A DNA stretch of 64,000 nt, from positions 352 through 64,351 of the forward strand of contig NZ_WTUZ01000010.1 of NCBI RefSeq assembly GCF_009882985.1. The letters run 5' to 3'. The notes under the pieces are model-generated. The model was not told where the DNA came from. It made no database searches and saw nothing but the letters and a program-made list of their open reading frames with translations. Each line of letters opens with the position of its first letter. Position 1 is the stretch's first letter. A program made the translations under genes and the position numbers. This stretch comes from Paenibacillus silvestris (GTDB lineage: Bacteria > Bacillota > Bacilli > Paenibacillales > NBRC-103111). This document shows, piece by piece, positions 59,900-64,000 of the stretch.

Positions 59900-60724
59900 T
59901 TATACTGCCAAGAATTCTTCGAATGAGCTTAGATCGTTGGAACCAGTGAAAAATACACTGGCACTGCGCAGGCTGCGAATCGCTTGATGCAAGGCGCATG
60001 CGTACCCGCTCCGTGGTTCAACCGAAAGTGCCGCATCAATCTCACTTTGTGATGGTTTCCCGCCACTACGAATAGAGTCGGCCAGACGGATCAAAGCGTC
60101 ATCTTCGTCATAGAAATTCGATTCGTTAACGTACCGCTGCACTTTCTCTAAATCGGGATCGACCACTACGATGGCCAACTGCGCCATGTCCCCCTCCCAT
60201 TCCCGAATCATCTGGTCCAACCGATCAAACCAGCCCTCGATGTCATCAGCGTCCGGCACGAAGGTATGCATCTCAATGAAAAAGCGCTGCTGTTGCACAC
60301 TGAATAGCTCAGCGAGCTCCTCTCGGCTGATGCCTGAGCCTCCTACATACTGCTTGCGGAACAGCTCAGCATCTTGATACAGTCCCGCCTCAGCTGATTC
60401 CGGTGTCAAATGCGCCCGCGCTGCACGATGAGCGATCCACCCAAGCGCTAATGCAAGCGAGGATTCCGCCTGTGTCTTGGGGACAAGCGGTGCTGAGAGG
60501 AAGCCAACGTCCTCCTTCACTGTACGATGGGACTCCCAATCGTTTCTATAGCGAGCCAGCAGCTCGAACGCAATCTGATCATCTGAGCGCGTTAGGCTGC
60601 CGAATTGGGCGAACGTACGGTGAGTACGACTTACTTCTTTGAACGCTTCACAAATATCATCCGAAGCGTTCATCATATTTAAGCAATCATCCACGAATGC
60701 GGTCCGAGTTAGGCTCTCAAGCAT
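59900..60724 (-). CDS. Unknown protein, paralogue B of the transporter operon pair
   Basis: A 274-residue soluble helical protein, clearly paralogous to that at 57370-58281: DDCLNMMNASDDICEAFKE, FAQFGSLTRSDDQ, LALGWIAHRAAR, YQDAELFRKQYVG, TFVPDADDIEGWFDRL, NESNFYDEDDALIRLADSIRSGGKPSQSEID, SASVFFTGS and a final LAV in both. The Asp after HRAA in paralogue A is Arg here, so the pair may have split roles. It lies 107 bases after LplC and 33 before the binding protein. No family assigned. Confidence 0.8.
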   Translation of the reverse strand: MLESLTRTAFVDDCLNMMNASDDICEAFKEVSRTHRTFAQFGSLTRSDDQIAFELLARYRNDWESHRTVKEDVGFLSAPLVPKTQAESSLALALGWIAHRAARAHLTPESAEAGLYQDAELFRKQYVGGSGISREELAELFSVQQQRFFIEMHTFVPDADDIEGWFDRLDQMIREWEGDMAQLAIVVVDPDLEKVQRYVNESNFYDEDDALIRLADSIRSGGKPSQSEIDAALSVEPRSGYACALHQAIRSLRSASVFFTGSNDLSSFEEFLAV

Positions 60725-60831
60725 GGTTCATCCTCCATAAGTTCATATTGGTGTATCAGAGTCTGGCAACTTATCCCTTCAGGGGGAGAGCGTTCTGGCA
60801 CTCGTCCATTTTGCATAGAACCTCCTTAGAT

Positions 60832-61707
60832 TTAGCCTTTGACCGATCCGATTAAAGCCCCTTTTGCAAAATGCTTCTGCAAGAATGGATACACACAGAG
60901 GATAGGGACGGTGGAGATGACAATAACCGCCATCTTAATAATTTGTCCAGGCGGCACAATGTAGTTGGAATCAAACGTCGCTGAATCACCGAGCCCCCCG
61001 GACGAAAGGATAACGATCTGCCGCAGCCAAACTTGAATCGGCCATTTATAGTTGTCGTTAATGTAAAGAATGGCGGAAAAAAACGAGTTCCAATGGTTGA
61101 CCGCGTAGAACAATGAGAACGTTGCAATAGCTGGTAACGACAGCGGCAGCACAATTTGCCACAGAATACGCAGATCATTACAGCCATCTATTTTTGCTGC
61201 TTCCTCAAGCCCATCCGGCATCTGTTGAAAGAAATTTTTAAGTACAATCAGGTTAAACGCACTAATTGCCCCAGGCAGCAGCAGCGACCAGAAGGAATCG
61301 ATCATTCCGAGCGACTTGACGACTAGAAAGAGCGGAATCATCCCCCCGCTGAACAACATCGAGAATACGACACCGAGCAAAATGAACTTTCGTCCATCCA
61401 AATCTTTGCGCGACAGCGGATATGCCATTAAACAGGTGAACACCAAGTTAATCAGCGTGCCAGCAACCGTAATGAAGATAGTTACGCTCAAGCTGGTCAA
61501 CAGCACCGGGGTTGAGAAGATATACTTAAATCCCTCAAGCGATAGCGTATGCGGAAACAAGACTAGCCTTCGGCTGATATATTCCTGCGGCGAGGTAAAT
61601 GCACCGCCGACCACATAAATAAAAGGGAGTACAGTCACTAAACCAAACAATCCCAGAAAGATGTAATTGAAAAGATCAAACAATCTACCGCCAAGTGATT
61701 CCTTCAT
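60832..61707 (-). CDS. Carbohydrate ABC permease, LplC/YtcP-like
   Basis: A 291-residue MalG-type permease with six helices: YIFLGLFGLVTVLPFIYVVGGAFTSPQEYISRRLVLFPHTLSLEGFKYIFS at the start, and the EAA loop DGLEEAAKIDGCNDLRILWQIVLPLSLPAIATF. LplC/YtcP members end in GALIGSVKG, as here. No ATPase is encoded nearby; this family uses a shared MsmK/MsmX-type ATPase. ATG after GGAGGAATCGGG, 18 bases past the LplB gene. Confidence 0.93.
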   Translation of the reverse strand: MKESLGGRLFDLFNYIFLGLFGLVTVLPFIYVVGGAFTSPQEYISRRLVLFPHTLSLEGFKYIFSTPVLLTSLSVTIFITVAGTLINLVFTCLMAYPLSRKDLDGRKFILLGVVFSMLFSGGMIPLFLVVKSLGMIDSFWSLLLPGAISAFNLIVLKNFFQQMPDGLEEAAKIDGCNDLRILWQIVLPLSLPAIATFSLFYAVNHWNSFFSAILYINDNYKWPIQVWLRQIVILSSGGLGDSATFDSNYIVPPGQIIKMAVIVISTVPILCVYPFLQKHFAKGALIGSVKG

Positions 61708-61725
61708 CCCGATTCCTCCTTCTTA

Positions 61726-62682
61726 TTAATAAATGCCTTCCTCACCTGCTTTTTTAGCCAAGTGGTTGGCGCCAACCACCATCACAATGCCAATGACGGA
61801 TTTGAACAAGTTCACTGCTGTTGAATAACTGAAATCCCCTTGCTGTATGCCGCGTTCATATACATAGGTCTCGAAGACTTCACCAACCTCGCGATTCATC
61901 GGGTTGAGCATGAGGAATATTTGCTCGAAACCAACATCCAGGAAAGAACCGAGCCTTAAGATCAGGAGAACAACGATCGTACTGCGGATGGCTGGTAACG
62001 TCACGTGAATCATCTGTTTCCATCTTCCTGCACCATCGATCCGAGCAGCTTCGTACAGCTGCGTGTCGACGCCAGCAAGTGCTGCAAGGAACAGGATCGT
62101 TCCCCAACCGGTTTCTTTCCAAATCATTTCGCCAATGATAAACGGCCTAAACCAGTCTTTATCCAGCAGCATGTTCAACTTCTGTCCACCGAATGAAGCG
62201 ATCAATTCGTTAAGGATACCGCCTTCCGTAGTAAATAGAATATGGACCAATCCGACAACGACGACCCAAGAAATGAAATGCGGGATATAAATGAGGCTTT
62301 GAACAGTTCGCTTGAACACTTCCTTACGAACTTCATTCAGCATGAGTGCAATAAGGATCGGTAACGGGAAGAAGAAAAAGATGTTGTAGATCGCTAGAAT
62401 AAACGTATTTTTGAACAGCAGCACAAACTCGGGCTCACTGAAGAATGTCCGGAAGTGGGTAAGGCCGACCCAATCACTCCCCCAAAACCCATTGAAAGGT
62501 GAGTAATCCTGAAATGCGATCAACACCCCCCACATCGGTGCATATTTAAAGATAAGAAAATACAGTACACCTGGGGTAAGCATGTAATAGAGCCAGCGAT
62601 TTTTGAGCAGTCTTTTTTTCAGTACGTTTGAGGATAAAATAGATACTCGTTTGACGCCGGCATCCACCGTCGTTGCCTTCAT
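61726..62682 (-). CDS. Carbohydrate ABC permease, LplB-like
   Basis: A 318-residue MalF-type permease with six helices. LKNRWLYYMLTPGVLYFLIFKYAPMWGVLIAFQDYSPFNGFWGSDWVGLTHFRTFF is the classical LplB start, and the EAA loop is DTQLYEAARIDGAGRWKQMIHVTLPAIRSTIVVLL. The ending NHLAKKAGEEGIY is family-typical. The start at 62682 follows AAAGGTAGG; the frame extends to 62757 without support. First gene of the operon, with a cre-like site and direct repeats upstream. Confidence 0.93.
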   Translation of the reverse strand: MKATTVDAGVKRVSILSSNVLKKRLLKNRWLYYMLTPGVLYFLIFKYAPMWGVLIAFQDYSPFNGFWGSDWVGLTHFRTFFSEPEFVLLFKNTFILAIYNIFFFFPLPILIALMLNEVRKEVFKRTVQSLIYIPHFISWVVVVGLVHILFTTEGGILNELIASFGGQKLNMLLDKDWFRPFIIGEMIWKETGWGTILFLAALAGVDTQLYEAARIDGAGRWKQMIHVTLPAIRSTIVVLLILRLGSFLDVGFEQIFLMLNPMNREVGEVFETYVYERGIQQGDFSYSTAVNLFKSVIGIVMVVGANHLAKKAGEEGIY

Positions 62683-62773
62683 GAGAGATGACCTACCTTT
62701 CTGCATGGTGCGTTTGAATAGAATGATCATAGCATCGTATGGAGTAACCGGATACAATCATCAGAAAGCCAGT

Positions 62774-62787
62774 TGTATACGCTTACA
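62774..62787. promoter_or_regulatory. cre-like site of the uptake operon
   Basis: TGTATACGCTTACA matches cre at 13 of 14 positions, 92 bases upstream of the first permease gene, probably near the promoter. Confidence 0.65.
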
Positions 62788-62809
62788 ATCCGGGGGATTA
62801 CAGCAATCA

Positions 62810-62838
62810 ATAATCATCAGAGAACCTCGGATAATCAT
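62810..62838. promoter_or_regulatory. Direct repeats, possible AraC activator site
   Basis: ATAATCAT at 62810-62817 and again at 62831-62838, 21 bases apart (two helical turns), upstream of the cre-like site. This spacing is what an AraC-type protein with two helix-turn-helices uses. Confidence 0.45.
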
Positions 62839-62900
62839 TATAAAGCTTATTTCTTGATCTGTATTCTGTCCTTCAGCTACCAATTTAATGGTAGATAACC

Positions 62901-62930
62901 AAAAAGGCTGCCTCTTGTCCTGGCAGCCTT
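62901..62930 (-). terminator. Terminator of adenylosuccinate synthetase gene
   Basis: AAGGCTGCC with GGCAGCCTT, five T on the minus strand. Confidence 0.85.
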
Positions 62931-62947
62931 CCATTATTTGCAGTTTC

Positions 62948-64000
62948 TTATATGCTTATTAGTTGTTCACGTCTAGGTCCTACCGAGACATACATGATTT
63001 TCACTTTGATGGCAGATTCTATGAATGCGACATATTGCTGAGCCGCAATAGGCAGCTCGTCAAAAGAGCGTGCTTGTGAGATATCACATTTCCAGCCCTT
63101 TAATTGTCGTAATACAGGTTTTGCTTTATCCATCTTTGGAGTCACTGGAAAATCCTCTGTTATCGTCCCATCTTCTAATTCATATCCAACACAAACTGGA
63201 ATGCTATCTAGATAGCCAAGAACATCAAGATTTGTCAAAGCGACTTCCGTTGCTCCTTGTATCAGGCAGCCATAACGGGTAGCTACAGCATCAAACCAAC
63301 CAACACGACGAGGTCGACCCGTTGTTGCTCCGAACTCTCCCGCATCCCCACCCAAGCGCCGCAGTTCATCAGCTTCTGTTCCATCCAACTCAGATACGAA
63401 TGGTCCTGTACCTACGCAGCTTGAATACGCTTTGACCACAGCCATAACCTTCGAAATAGCATAAGGTGGCAACCCAGCACCGACAGAGGCAAATCCAGCA
63501 AGCGTTGAAGATGATGTGGAATAAGGATAAATGCCATGATCGGGGTCACGAAGTGCACCTAGTTGTCCTTCCAGCAATATCGGCTCACCTTTCTCATACG
63601 CCTTATGAAGCATAATCGTGGTATCGCGAACAAATGGGCGGAGTTTCTCTGCTTGCGCTACTAATTCCGGAAGCAAATCCTCTGCTTGCATCGGTTGTCG
63701 CCCATACAGATGCTCAAGCAGGACGTTTTTTGCCTCAAGCGATTGTTTTAGTCGAAATAATAGTCGATCTTTATCGTACAAGTCTGAAACTTGAATGCCG
63801 AGCTTGGCATATTTATCCATGTAAAAAGGAGCAATCCCGCGTTTGGTTGAACCAAAACTATGAACACCTAATCGCTCCTCTTCCAATTCATCAAATAAAC
63901 GATGTACAGGAAGCACAATTTGAGCACGATCAGAGACACTTAAATGCGGCTCTGGAACACCTCTTCCAAGCAACTCTTCTCGTTCTCTTAGGAAAGCATC
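62948..64000 (-). CDS. purA: Adenylosuccinate synthetase, divergent, 5' end beyond window
   Basis: At least 350 residues; the N-terminal GDEGKG region lies outside the window, and the frame stays open to base 64000. Recognisable: VSDRAQIVLPVHRLFDELEEER, GSTKRGIAPFYMDKYAKLGI, TTGRPRRVGWFDAVA and SVGPRRE. It joins IMP and aspartate with GTP in AMP synthesis. Compared with standard PurA, the central GAQG-x2-LD is EGQLGALRD and TSSNPxAGG is TSSSTLAGF, so it belongs to a divergent group often present beside a normal PurA. Its role may differ from housekeeping AMP synthesis. Confidence 0.88.
   Translation of the reverse strand, partial: DAFLREREELLGRGVPEPHLSVSDRAQIVLPVHRLFDELEEERLGVHSFGSTKRGIAPFYMDKYAKLGIQVSDLYDKDRLLFRLKQSLEAKNVLLEHLYGRQPMQAEDLLPELVAQAEKLRPFVRDTTIMLHKAYEKGEPILLEGQLGALRDPDHGIYPYSTSSSTLAGFASVGAGLPPYAISKVMAVVKAYSSCVGTGPFVSELDGTEADELRRLGGDAGEFGATTGRPRRVGWFDAVATRYGCLIQGATEVALTNLDVLGYLDSIPVCVGYELEDGTITEDFPVTPKMDKAKPVLRQLKGWKCDISQARSFDELPIAAQQYVAFIESAIKVKIMYVSVGPRREQLISI

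Noticed and set aside
1-64000. tRNA, rRNA, CRISPR array, riboswitch, prophage or defence island
   Set aside because: No cloverleaf, spaced repeat array, conserved riboswitch core or phage/defence gene set could be recognised by eye. tRNAscan, Rfam and DefenseFinder searches would settle it.

Overview
The window reads as chromosomal DNA of an endospore-forming member of the Bacillales, most like Paenibacillus or a close relative. The reasons are a near-complete CwlJ spore cortex hydrolase, a GerKA-GerKC-GerKB germinant receptor operon, a BclA-type collagen-like surface protein, AGGAGG-type ribosome sites, cre-like CcpA sites, and a pectin/uronate-type uptake operon with LplB/LplC-like permeases and a membrane AraC regulator. 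This is inferred from gene families; no rRNA or other marker is present. I saw no tRNA, rRNA, CRISPR array or prophage.

Layout. 1-1400: a tandem pair of surface proteins sharing one head domain, the second carrying a 36-bp-repeat collagen tail cut by the left edge. 1.6-6.9 kb: SemiSWEET-like carrier, two small-molecule kinases, cwlJ, an amidohydrolase, an esterase, an azoreductase. 6.9-10.3 kb: an ISL3 transposase, then an MFS pump, an Rrf2 regulator and an ArsR regulator, with two copies of one operator. 10.4-15.6 kb: MOSC protein, FAD monooxygenase, VOC protein, phosphotransferase, and a TetR-SDR pair with paired operators. 15.7-21.4 kb: a secreted pectate lyase with a cre site, a cell-wall amidase, and an OpuC-type osmolyte importer with fused permease and binding protein. 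21.6-36 kb: a mosaic of small regulator-plus-enzyme or regulator-plus-transporter units (XRE, LysR, MerR, PadR-DUF1048, TetR), many with palindromic operators. 36.2-41.6 kb: an orphan sugar-binding lipoprotein and the gerK operon. 41.7-46.7 kb: a GC-rich SDR, a tandem-MerR regulator with a methyltransferase, an AIM24 protein and small secreted or unknown proteins. 46.8-62.7 kb: carbohydrate region. Edge: a divergent adenylosuccinate synthetase.

The most coherent system is the minus-strand unit from 62682 down to 52607: two permeases, an unknown protein, the binding lipoprotein, a paralogous unknown protein, a YesS-like AraC regulator, a tartrate/isopropylmalate-type dehydrogenase and an enolase-superfamily sugar-acid dehydratase. 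A twin-arginine beta-helix protein (50479-52317), a CE15-like esterase, another binding lipoprotein and the 15.7-kb pectate lyase probably act on related plant cell-wall material; four cre-like sites lie in front of these transcription units. The two unknown paralogues (57370-58281 and 59900-60724) are the best candidates for an undescribed function.
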